Shown here: positions 1 through 8,364 of the stretch, one piece after another | Numbering within the stretch: position 1 is the first letter of the stretch | How the letters are laid out: each line of letters opens with the position of its first letter | NCBI GenBank assembly: GCA_016718505.1 | Contig: JADKDE010000001.1 | Coordinates: 248,001 to 312,000 of the forward strand | DNA length: 64,000 nucleotides | Origin: Saprospiraceae bacterium | GTDB lineage: Bacteria > Bacteroidota > Bacteroidia > Chitinophagales > Saprospiraceae | Reading direction: 5' to 3' | Notes under the pieces: model-generated | What the model saw: the letters and a program-made list of their open reading frames with translations, nothing else | What the model was told of the DNA's origin: nothing | Databases searched by the model: none | Position numbers and translations under genes: made by a program

Positions 1-39
1 CTAAAAACAGAAGTTGGGTTTTAGTGCTTTTTCTCAATT

Positions 40-576
40 TTAATATTCAATTTTTTTTATTATTTCTTTGAGCATTAACGGTACAATTAATTTGTGAAAT
101 GGTCTAACTGGCAAAAAATATAGTCGTCCAAACCAATTATTAAATTTTACTGTTGTTGAAAGTATTAATTTTTTTTCATTTCTGCTTTCATTTTGTTTGT
201 CAATAAACAAAGACACTCTAAAATTCAAATGTTTGTCGTCTTCTCCCAAAATAATTTCGTCATCTGTTTTATCAAACACTTTAAAAAGTCCAATTTGTTC
301 ACCTTTTTCATACTTAAAATTATCTAACATTTTTTGTTTGTCAGCTACGTTTCTTGAGGTTTTTAACCCGAAAGGTCGAACCAAAATGTTTCTAAATGCT
401 AACAATTTATCAACCCATTTTGGTCCACTTTCAAAAAAATATTTTCCAATTTCTGTGGAACCAATATTTCCGTTTTTATCAACAAAATTTCCTTGAAAAC
501 TGTCAACATAATCAAATTGATTTTCGACGGTTTTCAATATAGATTTAACAGGAAGTACCGAATTTATAATTTTCAA
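40..576 (-). CDS. DUF2867 family protein
   Basis: A 178-residue protein matching my recollection of the DUF2867 family. The C-terminal half carries the typical signature around WFGRLYFLPVRPFHKLIVP, followed by a basic amphipathic tail. In other bacteria DUF2867 is often the C-terminal part of SDR-like proteins; here it stands alone. The function is unknown. There is no signal peptide, and the hydrophobic stretch near the C-terminus is short. The gene is markedly AT-rich and is separated from the next gene by a GC-rich structured element, so it is probably its own transcription unit. Family assignment is fairly sure; no biochemical role is implied. Confidence 0.75.
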   Translation of the reverse strand: MKIINSVLPVKSILKTVENQFDYVDSFQGNFVDKNGNIGSTEIGKYFFESGPKWVDKLLAFRNILVRPFGLKTSRNVADKQKMLDNFKYEKGEQIGLFKVFDKTDDEIILGEDDKHLNFRVSLFIDKQNESRNEKKLILSTTVKFNNWFGRLYFLPVRPFHKLIVPLMLKEIIKKIEY

Positions 577-635
577 TTTCAGATTGTTTTTTATTCGTCA
601 AATGCCTTTCAATAATTACCATTACAGTATATCAA

Positions 636-752
636 AACTTCTGCACCCTCCTGCGATAGGGATGTGGAGGGCATCCAAAGGATGGTCTCGCCCAGCTTGG
701 GCGAGACGAAACCCCAAAACAGCCCGGTGCCACAGAGTGGCAATCGCCCTAA
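636..752 (-). other. GC-rich structured intergenic element (candidate RNA or multicopy repeat)
   Basis: About 115 bp that is far richer in GC than its surroundings, starting 8 bases after the acyl-CoA dehydrogenase stop codon. It holds a series of hairpins: TGCCAC/GTGGCA with a 3-base loop (728-742), a 9-bp perfect stem GTCTCGCCC/GGGCGAGAC with a 5-base loop (685-707), and alternative CATCC/GGATG stems around 660-685. The layout resembles, from memory, multicopy structured intergenic elements of Bacteroidota genomes. It could act as a transcript 3' end, an RNA or a mobile repeat. No protein is likely here. Confidence 0.5.
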
Positions 753-760
753 AAAAAAGA

Positions 761-2554
761 TTAGTCCATGAGGATTCCTCCTGTTTCGATCAAATGGTCT
801 GCGATGCGGCGTCTGGCACTGATTGAGTCAAATGGCTCGGTAGTAGTAAATCGCTTTAGGCCCATTTGCATGATTTTCATCATGTCTCCGCTGGCAAAAT
901 AGTTGATGGCTTCTCGTCCGCTTTTGGCAAGGTCCTCGATACTGGAATAAGTATAGACTTTCACGCAATCCGTGCTGATGGATTTTATATGGGCGGGGGC
1001 ATCTGATTGGAGGATCTGTTGGGCTCTTTCTAGGGAGCTTTCAGCGGTGTAAAGTCCGATCAACATATCGGCAACATCCATCATCACCTCTTGCTCGTTT
1101 TCGATTTCGGTGGTATATTTCTGTACTGCGGCTCCAGCGACCATAAGGATGGCCTTTTTGGCATTCGCAATGTATTTCTTTTCATTGTGGAATGTGTCGT
1201 CAGGGTTTGGGGTATCAAATCCTGCAAAACTGGTAAGTTCTTTTTGGACTGCAAGTGCTGGTGTCATGATGTCAATCGTGCCCTTAAGCGCCTTTTTGAG
1301 CAACATGCCGACCAAAAGGAGTCGATTGATCTCGTTGGTTCCTTCAAAAATTCTATTAATACGAGCATCTCTATAAGCTCTAGCGGCTGGATACTCTTCG
1401 CTGAATCCGCTACCGCCATGGATTTGAACGTTTTCATCCACTACATAATCAAGCGTCTCGGAGCCATGCACTTTGAGGATGGCGCATTCAATCGCATATT
1501 CTTCTGCAGCTTCAAGTTTGGCTTGAGGTTTGGATTTGCCCGCGGCTACGAGTTCAGATATTTTATTGGTAATGAGTCCAGATGTTTTATAAGTAGCTGA
1601 TTCACAGGCGAATGTCCTAATGGCCATTTCTGCCAACTTGTGTTTGATGGCACCAAAATTGGCGATGGATTGTCCAAATTGGTGTCTGTCGATCGCATAA
1701 TGTGTGGCCACTTCAAGGACAGCTTTACAACCTCCCATGACCAACGCGCACAACTTGTATCTACCGATATTCAGTACGTTGAAGGCTATTTTGTGACCTT
1801 TGCCGATTTCGCCAAGGACATTCTCTTTGGGTATTTTGACATTATTAAAAAATACTTGTCTGGTGGATGAGCCCTTGATTCCAAGCTTTTCTTCTTCAGG
1901 ACCTAGGGTCAATCCTTCGGTGTCTTTGTCCACGATAAATCCTGTAAAATCTTTGCCGTCAATCTTAGCGAAGACGATGAACATATCCGCAAAACCACCG
2001 TTGGTGATCCACATTTTCTGTCCATTTATGATATAATGAGTGCCATCAGGAGATAGATCTGCACGAGTTTTTGCAGCAAGGGCGTCAGATCCACTATCGG
2101 GCTCTGTCAAACAATAAGCAGCTTTTATATGGCCACTTGCAAGACCTGGCAAATATTTGGTTTTCTGGGCTTCTGTCCCAAAATATAATATCGGCAATGT
2201 ACCTATCCCGCTATGAGCAGCAACAGAAACACTAAAAGAATTTGTTTTCCCCAGATTCTCAGCAATTACCGTTTCGGTGTTAAAATCAAGCCCAAGTCCA
2301 CCATACTCTTCGGGAATACCAGCTCCCAAAACCCCCAATTCACCCGCTTCTTCCATCAACTTTGGTGTAAGGCCTGGTTCTTGTTTGTCTATCTTTTGAA
2401 TATTGGGCAAAATTCTGTTTTTGACAAAATCCTCTATGGCACTTTTGAAAAGAATTTGGTCCTCAGTTAAATCTTCTGGGGTATAGATATCGGCAAAATT
2501 CATCGAGTTTACTAAAAACTCACCTCCTTTCAAATTGGTTAAATTGGTACTCAT
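761..2554 (-). CDS. acyl-CoA dehydrogenase (long form, VLCAD/ACAD9-like)
   Basis: A 597-residue FAD-dependent acyl-CoA dehydrogenase, expected to catalyse the first step of fatty-acid beta-oxidation. The N-terminal helical domain, the middle beta domain (CLTEPDSGSDA and MWITNGGFAD motifs) and the C-terminal helical domain are all present. IHGGSGFSEEYPAARAYRD is followed by RIFEGTNEI, which carries the glutamate expected to be the catalytic base. The roughly 170-residue extension after the catalytic core is typical of the long VLCAD/ACAD9-type subfamily. The TetR gene lies just upstream on the same strand, and an operator-like site sits 17 bases before this start codon, so repression by that regulator is likely. 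The downstream structured element may form the transcript end. Confidence 0.93.
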   Translation of the reverse strand: MSTNLTNLKGGEFLVNSMNFADIYTPEDLTEDQILFKSAIEDFVKNRILPNIQKIDKQEPGLTPKLMEEAGELGVLGAGIPEEYGGLGLDFNTETVIAENLGKTNSFSVSVAAHSGIGTLPILYFGTEAQKTKYLPGLASGHIKAAYCLTEPDSGSDALAAKTRADLSPDGTHYIINGQKMWITNGGFADMFIVFAKIDGKDFTGFIVDKDTEGLTLGPEEEKLGIKGSSTRQVFFNNVKIPKENVLGEIGKGHKIAFNVLNIGRYKLCALVMGGCKAVLEVATHYAIDRHQFGQSIANFGAIKHKLAEMAIRTFACESATYKTSGLITNKISELVAAGKSKPQAKLEAAEEYAIECAILKVHGSETLDYVVDENVQIHGGSGFSEEYPAARAYRDARINRIFEGTNEINRLLLVGMLLKKALKGTIDIMTPALAVQKELTSFAGFDTPNPDDTFHNEKKYIANAKKAILMVAGAAVQKYTTEIENEQEVMMDVADMLIGLYTAESSLERAQQILQSDAPAHIKSISTDCVKVYTYSSIEDLAKSGREAINYFASGDMMKIMQMGLKRFTTTEPFDSISARRRIADHLIETGGILMD

Positions 2555-2570
2555 AATTTATATTTTTATA

Positions 2571-2587
2571 AAACAAACGATTGGTTT
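2571..2587. promoter_or_regulatory. candidate TetR operator before the acyl-CoA dehydrogenase
   Basis: AAACAAACGATTGGTTT, an imperfect dyad overlapping the TetR stop codon and lying 17 bases before the dehydrogenase start. It shares the 13-base core AAACAAACGATTG with a second site upstream of the TetR gene. Shared sequence and position suggest that one regulator binds both. Confidence 0.6.
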
Positions 2588-3143
2588 AATCTAATCTTTT
2601 AAGTAATCTTTTCATGGTGTTTTTCAAGTATTGGTCCGTATTGAACAATCTACAAAGCATCAGCGATCCTTCGATTTCAGCCACGGCTCTTTCAGCCAAC
2701 TCTTCAGACTCTTCCAGTGGGTGGACGGTGTGATAAATGGTCTTTACAGCGTGAAAAAAATCAAGGAAAAAATACCGAATAATCTCTGCAAACTCGGGAC
2801 TCATCACGGCGGACTCGACGCCGATATTGCCAATAAAAGTTCCATCTTCTTTGTACAAAAAAACGTGAGAAGCACTTTCAAAAAGCTTTGACATGCGCTC
2901 TTTTGGGCTCCATTGGTCATTGTAAGCGTGAGAAAACACATTTGACTTGAAATAGTCGTGCACCGAGATGATTACCTTTTTCATCAAGTCCTCTTTAGAG
3001 GTAAAATAGTGATAAAGGCTACCCTTCAAAAGCCCTGAAGATTTAGCGATTTCAGCCATAGAGGTATTGAAGTAGCTTTGCTTCCTAAAAAGCTTTAATG
3101 CGCTCTTTATAATTTGCTGTTCATCTGTCTTTACCAGTGGCAT
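2586..3143 (-). CDS. TetR/AcrR-family transcriptional regulator
   Basis: A 185-residue one-component repressor. The N-terminal TetR helix-turn-helix (about residues 10-57) is recognisable in TSMAEIAKSSGLLKGSLYHYFTSKEDLMKKV. The C-terminal two-thirds is an all-helical ligand and dimer domain. It lies 31 bases upstream of the acyl-CoA dehydrogenase gene on the same strand. Operator-like dyads flank it at both ends, pointing to autoregulation and control of beta-oxidation, in the manner of FadR-type TetR proteins that respond to acyl-CoA. The ligand is inferred from context only. Confidence 0.9.
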   Translation of the reverse strand: MPLVKTDEQQIIKSALKLFRKQSYFNTSMAEIAKSSGLLKGSLYHYFTSKEDLMKKVIISVHDYFKSNVFSHAYNDQWSPKERMSKLFESASHVFLYKEDGTFIGNIGVESAVMSPEFAEIIRYFFLDFFHAVKTIYHTVHPLEESEELAERAVAEIEGSLMLCRLFNTDQYLKNTMKRLLKRLD

Positions 3144-3179
3144 TGAAAACTATTTTCACCAAAGGTAATAACATTTTCT

Positions 3180-3199
3180 AAAACAAACGATTGTTTGGT
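3180..3199. promoter_or_regulatory. candidate TetR autoregulatory operator
   Basis: AAAACAAACGATTGTTTGGT lies 37 bases upstream of the TetR start codon. The central 14 bases CAAACGATTGTTTG form a dyad with 12 of 14 positions symmetric. The same AAACAAACGATTG core recurs before the acyl-CoA dehydrogenase gene. Confidence 0.65.
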
Positions 3200-3213
3200 A
3201 AATATTTTTTATT

Positions 3214-4146
3214 TTAACAATCTTGGACGATAAAAAATCCATCACTGCCTAATTTTTGATACAGAGGCATTAGGATTCTGCCATCCATAGGGGATAGAAC
3301 CTTGCCCCTTTTGTCATCGGCTAGGTGTTCGGATTTTTTGATGGGTTGAAAATTAGTGTAGCCTGGTTTCATAACGAATTCATCTGCGCTCGTTATGGGA
3401 TGGTGGTACACGACCTTTGTAACTTTTGGCAAGTTGGTTGAATACTCGCTCAGGATGTTATCATGTTGGTTCTCTACGTCGCTGGATTTTACACTACCGA
3501 CAGCTTTCATGCACGATACAATGGCTGCAATGGCACGATTGATGGACAATGCTTCAGCGTGCTGTCCTGATTCAAAACAAATGGAGATTGTTTTTACGCC
3601 TAAATTTTTAGTATTAAAGAAATGAAGTGTAGTACCCGAAACGCCTTCTAGAAGCCCACGTACAACGGGTGCTGTAATAGCTTGTGCCACTTGGATGCTT
3701 TCGGGGTCCTCTGGTGTAATGGAATAGATCCCTCCGTACGCAGATGTTGTATGAAGGTCAAGGAAAACCAAAAGCTCTGGTTGGTAGGCCTGGATTTCCA
3801 TATTTACAGCCACCCAAAGTTCTTTAACTTCTTGATCCTCAGGATCCAAATCCTTTTCTGGGGTGTGGAATATTCGATCTAGGTTTTGGTAGTTCCACTG
3901 TCGATTTATGTCTTTAACTAGAAATCTCACATCCTTTTTGCTGGCTTTAACGTTGCCGACCATGCCTACAAATCTCCCATTAAATTCAAATTCTGGATTG
4001 GTGATAGGTTCTACCTCTAACATCATTTGCATCAATTCGATGGCTTTGATACCAGCATGTTCATTACCATGCATTCCTGCCACACACAAAAATAGAGGAC
4101 CTTTATTTTTACCAGTAAACTCTGCAATTTTTCTTTTTAGTTTCAT
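3214..4146 (-). CDS. succinylglutamate desuccinylase/aspartoacylase-family zinc hydrolase
   Basis: A 310-residue member of the AstE/AspA branch of the M14-like zinc carboxypeptidase fold. Zinc-binding residues are visible in GMHGNEHAG (His and Glu) and in FLDLHTTS (the later His), and DINRQWN carries the conserved Asn-Arg substrate-binding pair. The C-terminal beta domain, with SPMDGRILMPLYQKLGSDGFF, also fits the family. It probably hydrolyses an N-acyl amino acid or related amide in the cytoplasm; the substrate cannot be told from sequence. It lies 20 bases downstream of the glycosylase gene on the same strand, so the two may be co-transcribed. Confidence 0.88.
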   Translation of the reverse strand: MKLKRKIAEFTGKNKGPLFLCVAGMHGNEHAGIKAIELMQMMLEVEPITNPEFEFNGRFVGMVGNVKASKKDVRFLVKDINRQWNYQNLDRIFHTPEKDLDPEDQEVKELWVAVNMEIQAYQPELLVFLDLHTTSAYGGIYSITPEDPESIQVAQAITAPVVRGLLEGVSGTTLHFFNTKNLGVKTISICFESGQHAEALSINRAIAAIVSCMKAVGSVKSSDVENQHDNILSEYSTNLPKVTKVVYHHPITSADEFVMKPGYTNFQPIKKSEHLADDKRGKVLSPMDGRILMPLYQKLGSDGFFIVQDC

Positions 4147-4166
4147 TTAAATTAAATATTAATTTG

Positions 4167-4796
4167 TCAAATAACATATTTTTTATCTCGCCAACTCCAT
4201 AAATAAAGAGAAGCTACTGTTTTATGAGGAGCCCAATTTTCGGCATAGGCCATTAATTGATTTTTTTGTTCTTTCAAGGTTAATTCCTCAAGACTTAGGA
4301 GTTTTACTCCACTTTGAAGTATGGCCAAATCATTTATCGGGAAAACATCGGGTCTGTGTAGGTTAAATATCAATAACATTTGGACAGTCCATTCACCGAC
4401 TCCTTTGATTTTAGTTAGCTCACTGATGATTTCTTCGTCTTTCATGCTATGCATGTCATCACCGATGGTTTTATTTTGTGAAAAATATTCGCCAATGCTT
4501 CTTAGGTAATTCATTTTTTGATTTGAAATTCCTGAGTTTTTATAGTCGATTTCTGACATATCCATCAAAATGCTTGTAAGAGGCATGTTTTGAGGAATGT
4601 TTGCAAAAAACTTTTTCTTTATTGCACTGGCAGAAGCCGTAGATAATTGCTGGCCAATAATGGCATTAACCAATTCTTCGAGTATTGGCATCGAGCTTGG
4701 TTTTATGTCAGGAGAATGTAGATTTTGCACCAAATTTGATATAATCGGGTCTTTTTCTAAAAAAGACTTCGCCACTTCAAAATTTAATTGGTACAT
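4167..4796 (-). CDS. DNA-3-methyladenine glycosylase II-type (HhH-GPD)
   Basis: A 209-residue base-excision repair glycosylase of the AlkA type, removing alkylated purines. The helix-hairpin-helix motif is LTKIKGVGEWTVQML, followed by the region containing the catalytic aspartate, RPDVFPINDLAI. The N-terminal helix VNAIIGQQLSTASASAIKKKF is also typical. It is shorter than E. coli AlkA (282 residues) because the N-terminal beta domain is missing, as in many short bacterial homologues. It is transcribed leftward and divergently from the subtilase gene. Confidence 0.88.
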   Translation of the reverse strand: MYQLNFEVAKSFLEKDPIISNLVQNLHSPDIKPSSMPILEELVNAIIGQQLSTASASAIKKKFFANIPQNMPLTSILMDMSEIDYKNSGISNQKMNYLRSIGEYFSQNKTIGDDMHSMKDEEIISELTKIKGVGEWTVQMLLIFNLHRPDVFPINDLAILQSGVKLLSLEELTLKEQKNQLMAYAENWAPHKTVASLYLWSWRDKKYVI

Positions 4797-4921
4797 TTTA
4801 GGATCTTGATAAATAAATGTTTGTTCTCAATTGATACCTTTGCTAAAATTGTAAATTTAAAAGAAAAATATCATTAAAAGGTTATTTTGCCTGTTTTGAA
4901 TGATTAAAAAAGCTAAAAATT

Positions 4922-6697
4922 ATGTACAAATTTTGTTGGTCTATATGTTTGAGCGCAGCTTTGTCTTTCTTGATTCAACTGGAATCAAATGGTCAATCTT
5001 TTGAAAAAATAGACCCATTGATCCATCAGATTTTGGAGACTCAACACGAGTGTGATTTCTTTGTAATTTTAAAAAACAAAAACCCTCAGGATTTACAAAC
5101 AAACATGTTTTGGACCAAGGAACAAAAGGCAACTTATGTTTATGACTGGTTGGTTGCTAATGCCAAATTATCTCAGGCTTCCATCATTGATTTTTGTAAT
5201 GAAAGAAATATCAAATTCAAATCCTTCTTTCTAATCAACGGAATTCTAGTAAAAGGCGATGCCAAATTATTGGATGCGATGAGTCAAAGGTCAGATGTCC
5301 TATCCATCAGATATAACGTCAAAAGCTCATTGGAATTTGGCCAAGATCCCTGGGATGAAAACGCTTTGGACCTGCGAAGTGATCCTACATGGGGCATTAT
5401 AAAAATAGGTGCTAATACAGCCTGGGCTCAAGGATATAAAGGCAAGGGCGTGACCATAGGTGGCGCAGATACAGGCATCGAATGGACGCATCCAGCCATC
5501 CAGCCCAATTATAGAGGATACGATCAAAACACGAATCTGGCCAATCACTCCTACAATTGGCACGATGCCATTCATGAAATCCATCCATTAAACCATCCAA
5601 ATTCAAACAATCCTTGTGGATTATCGACCAAATCTCCATGTGATGATAATAACCATGGCACCCATACCGTAGGAACATTTTCTGGGCTCGAAGGAGACCA
5701 AAACCTTATCGGAGTAGCTCCTGAATCGAAATGGATAGGATGCCGAAACATGGAGCGAGGATATGGCTCTATGGCGAGCTATATTGAATGTTTTGAGTTT
5801 TTTATGGCACCGACTGACACCAACAATTTGAATCCAAAGCCCTATTTGGCTCCTCACGTAATCAACAATAGCTGGAGTTGCCCCGAGATCGAGGGATGTA
5901 ATTTGACCAACTTTCAGACTATGACAGAGGTCATAAATCGCTTAAAACAAACTGGTATCGTAGTGGTGGTTTCAGCGGGGAATGATGGAGGGCAATGTGG
6001 AAGCATTAATACCGTCCCTGCAATGGTCGAAAACGCATTCAGTGTTGGGGCGATAAAGCAAAATGATACCATCGCTTCCTTTAGTAGTTGGGGGCCGATT
6101 TTGATTGATGGTTCCAATCGCATCAAGCCCAATATTGCCGCCCCTGGTGTAGGAGTTCGATCATGTATCAGAAATAATGGATATGCCAATTTCAATGGAA
6201 CGAGCATGGCTGGGCCACATGTAGCAGGAGCTGTGGCATTGCTTATTTCATCAAATATAAAACTAAGTGGTCGAGTAGAATTGATCGAAGAGATATTGGA
6301 AAAATCTGCTAGACCCATGTTTCACCCATCCTATTCGTGCAGCATATCTTCGGGCGCTATTATCCCCAATCCTATATATGGATACGGAATATTGGACATA
6401 GAAAAAGCCATCCAGATGGCTAAAAGCATTGATTTAAGCAATAGCCCAGAAGCTTCGATTGTTAATATTTTCCCCAATCCAACTAGTGATTATGTAGAAG
6501 TTCTTACAAGGTGGTTTGGTGGTGAAACGAATTTTGAAATTTTCAGCATTGATGGCAAGCGAGTATTGTCGAATAGGTTTGAGATAAACAACTATCAAAT
6601 CAGCACTTTAGACTTGCGTGGGCTGGCATCAGGAACGTATATCATAAAGGTTTATAATGAAAAATCAACTTTTTATAACAAGCTGATAAAAATATAA
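4922..6697 (+). CDS. secreted subtilisin-like serine peptidase (S8) with T9SS sorting domain
   Basis: A 591-residue exported protease. A Sec signal peptide (about 1-25) is followed by an I9-like propeptide (about 40-135) and the S8 catalytic domain. The Asp is in GADTGIEWTH (D183), the His in NNHGTHTVG (H245) and the Ser in FNGTSMAGPHVAG (S428), with SAGNDG supplying the oxyanion-hole Asn. The last 75 or so residues, from NIFPNPTSDYVEV to the terminal lysine-rich strand, form a type A T9SS sorting domain, so it should cross the outer membrane through T9SS and be surface-anchored or released. All catalytic residues are intact. It converges on the IscA-like gene with a 16-base gap. Confidence 0.95.
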   Translation: MYKFCWSICLSAALSFLIQLESNGQSFEKIDPLIHQILETQHECDFFVILKNKNPQDLQTNMFWTKEQKATYVYDWLVANAKLSQASIIDFCNERNIKFKSFFLINGILVKGDAKLLDAMSQRSDVLSIRYNVKSSLEFGQDPWDENALDLRSDPTWGIIKIGANTAWAQGYKGKGVTIGGADTGIEWTHPAIQPNYRGYDQNTNLANHSYNWHDAIHEIHPLNHPNSNNPCGLSTKSPCDDNNHGTHTVGTFSGLEGDQNLIGVAPESKWIGCRNMERGYGSMASYIECFEFFMAPTDTNNLNPKPYLAPHVINNSWSCPEIEGCNLTNFQTMTEVINRLKQTGIVVVVSAGNDGGQCGSINTVPAMVENAFSVGAIKQNDTIASFSSWGPILIDGSNRIKPNIAAPGVGVRSCIRNNGYANFNGTSMAGPHVAGAVALLISSNIKLSGRVELIEEILEKSARPMFHPSYSCSISSGAIIPNPIYGYGILDIEKAIQMAKSIDLSNSPEASIVNIFPNPTSDYVEVLTRWFGGETNFEIFSIDGKRVLSNRFEINNYQISTLDLRGLASGTYIIKVYNEKSTFYNKLIKI

Positions 6698-6713
6698 ATT
6701 TGTGAAAAAAACG

Positions 6714-7046
6714 TTAAACAGCAAAGCTTTCGCCACAAGCACAAGCCCTTGCTGCATTCGGATTGTTAAAAATAAAGCCTTTGCCATCCAATCCACTTGA
6801 AAACTCTAGGGTTGTATTGCACAAGTAAAGAAAACTTTTTAAATCAGTTACGACTTTGATATCATTGTCAAGGAATTCTTGATCGTTTGGTTTTAAATCA
6901 TTGTCAAAATCTAGCTTATAAGTAAGCCCGCTGCAGCCTCCGCTGGTTACCGATACCCTGACAAAATATTTCGAATCAAGGTTTTGGGCTTTCATTATCT
7001 CGCCGAGTTTTGTCTTCGCTGAATCTGCTACGAAAATCATCTTCAC
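6714..7046 (-). CDS. HesB/IscA-family iron-sulfur assembly protein
   Basis: A 110-residue A-type Fe-S carrier. The three ligand cysteines are C38 in SGGCSGLTYKL and C102/C104 in the C-terminal CACGESF. It should pass assembled Fe-S clusters to apo-proteins. Initiation could also occur at Met3. It is in the same orientation as the carotenoid operon and 120 bases downstream of the lycopene cyclase gene, but it has no known role in carotenoid synthesis. The scaffold (iscU) and desulfurase (iscS) genes lie about 11 kb away in this window. Confidence 0.9.
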   Translation of the reverse strand: MKMIFVADSAKTKLGEIMKAQNLDSKYFVRVSVTSGGCSGLTYKLDFDNDLKPNDQEFLDNDIKVVTDLKSFLYLCNTTLEFSSGLDGKGFIFNNPNAARACACGESFAV

Positions 7047-7166
7047 TAAATTTTTTGTTATAACAAAATTGATACTCGATTAGTTCGGTTTGATTTAGAA
7101 TGTAATTGAGGAGAATTAGAACACATTGTTCTTCGAAGTAGTTTTTATGTTCATGAAAAAGGATTT

Positions 7167-7901
7167 TCAATAAGAATAAACCAGTAAGTTGTTGCTCTTT
7201 TCAGGAGCAGTCTTCAATTTTTTTTGAAATATCTTAAAAAAATAAATGGTAAGCAGAAACTGGCTATAGCCATAAACGGCATCTTCTATGGGAATGGTGA
7301 TCATCCGAATTCCTAAAAATTCATCGGGATTGTAATTCACTATCGGGGAGCTTAGCCCCGTACCTGTAAGGATCCCATTCACCGGAAAAAAACCCAGCAC
7401 CAAGACCGAAAACGTTAAAGATGCCTGGCCGATCCATTCGACTTTTACTACAAAATGCAAATATATCAATGTTGCGATGGTGATTAAGGCAGTTACAAAA
7501 GTATATAATCTGTCCGGATACAATAAAGCCACGACCCCACAAACGATTACGCTTACGAAAACGATAAGATTATTAAAAGCACTGGCCCAGCTCCAATCAA
7601 AGAATTTATCAATGCAATAATAAGTAAAAACGCATGAGAATGGGATGCAGTAAAAAAAAAGCCATTCTTCTATGGGCAATCCCTCCAATGTTAAGCCGGT
7701 AGTATAATCCAAATTGAACCACCAGACACCCACTTTCGTAAACCAAATATCCCAAGCAATAAATACGGAAGCTACCACTGTACAAGCCACAAAAAATGCC
7801 TTAAAATGCTTGTAGAATTGAATCCTGCGGTCAAAAGAGGCAATAAAACAAACGATGACCGTAAAAAAATCAATTAGTAAATAAGTTCCGTGCTGCAACA
7901 T
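7167..7901 (-). CDS. lycopene cyclase (fused heterodimeric CrtYcd/CarR type)
   Basis: A 244-residue polytopic membrane protein of the lycopene cyclase domain family. It fuses the two short subunits found separately as CrtYc/CrtYd in actinobacteria. The first half carries the conserved PIEEWLFF (76-83) and the second half the matching IPIEDAVYGYSQFL motif, with about seven membrane segments. It should cyclise both ends of lycopene to beta-carotene. It is the last gene of the carotenoid operon, 9 bases after crtZ. It is clearly not the flavoprotein-type CrtY. Confidence 0.9.
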   Translation of the reverse strand: MLQHGTYLLIDFFTVIVCFIASFDRRIQFYKHFKAFFVACTVVASVFIAWDIWFTKVGVWWFNLDYTTGLTLEGLPIEEWLFFYCIPFSCVFTYYCIDKFFDWSWASAFNNLIVFVSVIVCGVVALLYPDRLYTFVTALITIATLIYLHFVVKVEWIGQASLTFSVLVLGFFPVNGILTGTGLSSPIVNYNPDEFLGIRMITIPIEDAVYGYSQFLLTIYFFKIFQKKLKTAPEKSNNLLVYSY

Positions 7902-7910
7902 TGGTTTTTA

Positions 7911-8354
7911 TTAAAAAAACATTTTAAAATATTTGACCGGGACCCATAAAAAGCCGAAACATTCTCCTTCCTCTTTGCCCAAATGCTTGTGGTGTTGTTT
8001 GTGTGCCCTTCTGATGGCTTGTAGATAGGGATTTTCTGTGTTTTTTAGAAAGTTAATCCTTTGATGGATAAAAATATCATGAACAAAAAAATACGCCATT
8101 CCGTAAAACGTGATCCCCAATCCGATGAAAAATTGAAAATTAAAGCCCTTTTGCGCACCTAAAAACATCAAAGTGATGGCAGGAAGTGCGAATATGAAAA
8201 AGAACCAATCATTTCTCTCGAAAGGTCCTTCGTTGCTGTGATCGTGATGGTCTCTGTGAAGCACCCATAGAAATCCATGCATAACGTACTTGTGTATGAC
8301 CCATGTTGCGCCTTCCATAAGTATAAAAGTGGTGAGTACAATGATCAAATTCAT
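7911..8354 (-). CDS. crtZ: beta-carotene hydroxylase CrtZ
   Basis: A 147-residue di-iron membrane hydroxylase of the fatty-acid hydroxylase superfamily. The histidine clusters are present: HKYVMH (H21, H26), HRDHHDH, HDIFIHQ and HKQHHKH. It hydroxylates the beta-ionone rings of beta-carotene to give zeaxanthin. Length and motifs are normal for bacterial CrtZ. It sits between an uncharacterised operon gene and the lycopene cyclase gene with short gaps, consistent with one mRNA. Confidence 0.92.
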   Translation of the reverse strand: MNLIIVLTTFILMEGATWVIHKYVMHGFLWVLHRDHHDHSNEGPFERNDWFFFIFALPAITLMFLGAQKGFNFQFFIGLGITFYGMAYFFVHDIFIHQRINFLKNTENPYLQAIRRAHKQHHKHLGKEEGECFGFLWVPVKYFKMFF

Positions 8355-8364
8355 ATATTTTTCT

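Noticed and set aside
584..826. Plus-strand 80-codon frame over the GC-rich intergenic element
   Set aside because: It covers hairpins and the antisense end of the acyl-CoA dehydrogenase gene; the composition is not protein-like.
6976..7170. Minus-strand 64-codon frame between the IscA-like and lycopene cyclase genes
   Set aside because: It overlaps the 5' end of the IscA-like gene in another frame and resembles no family.
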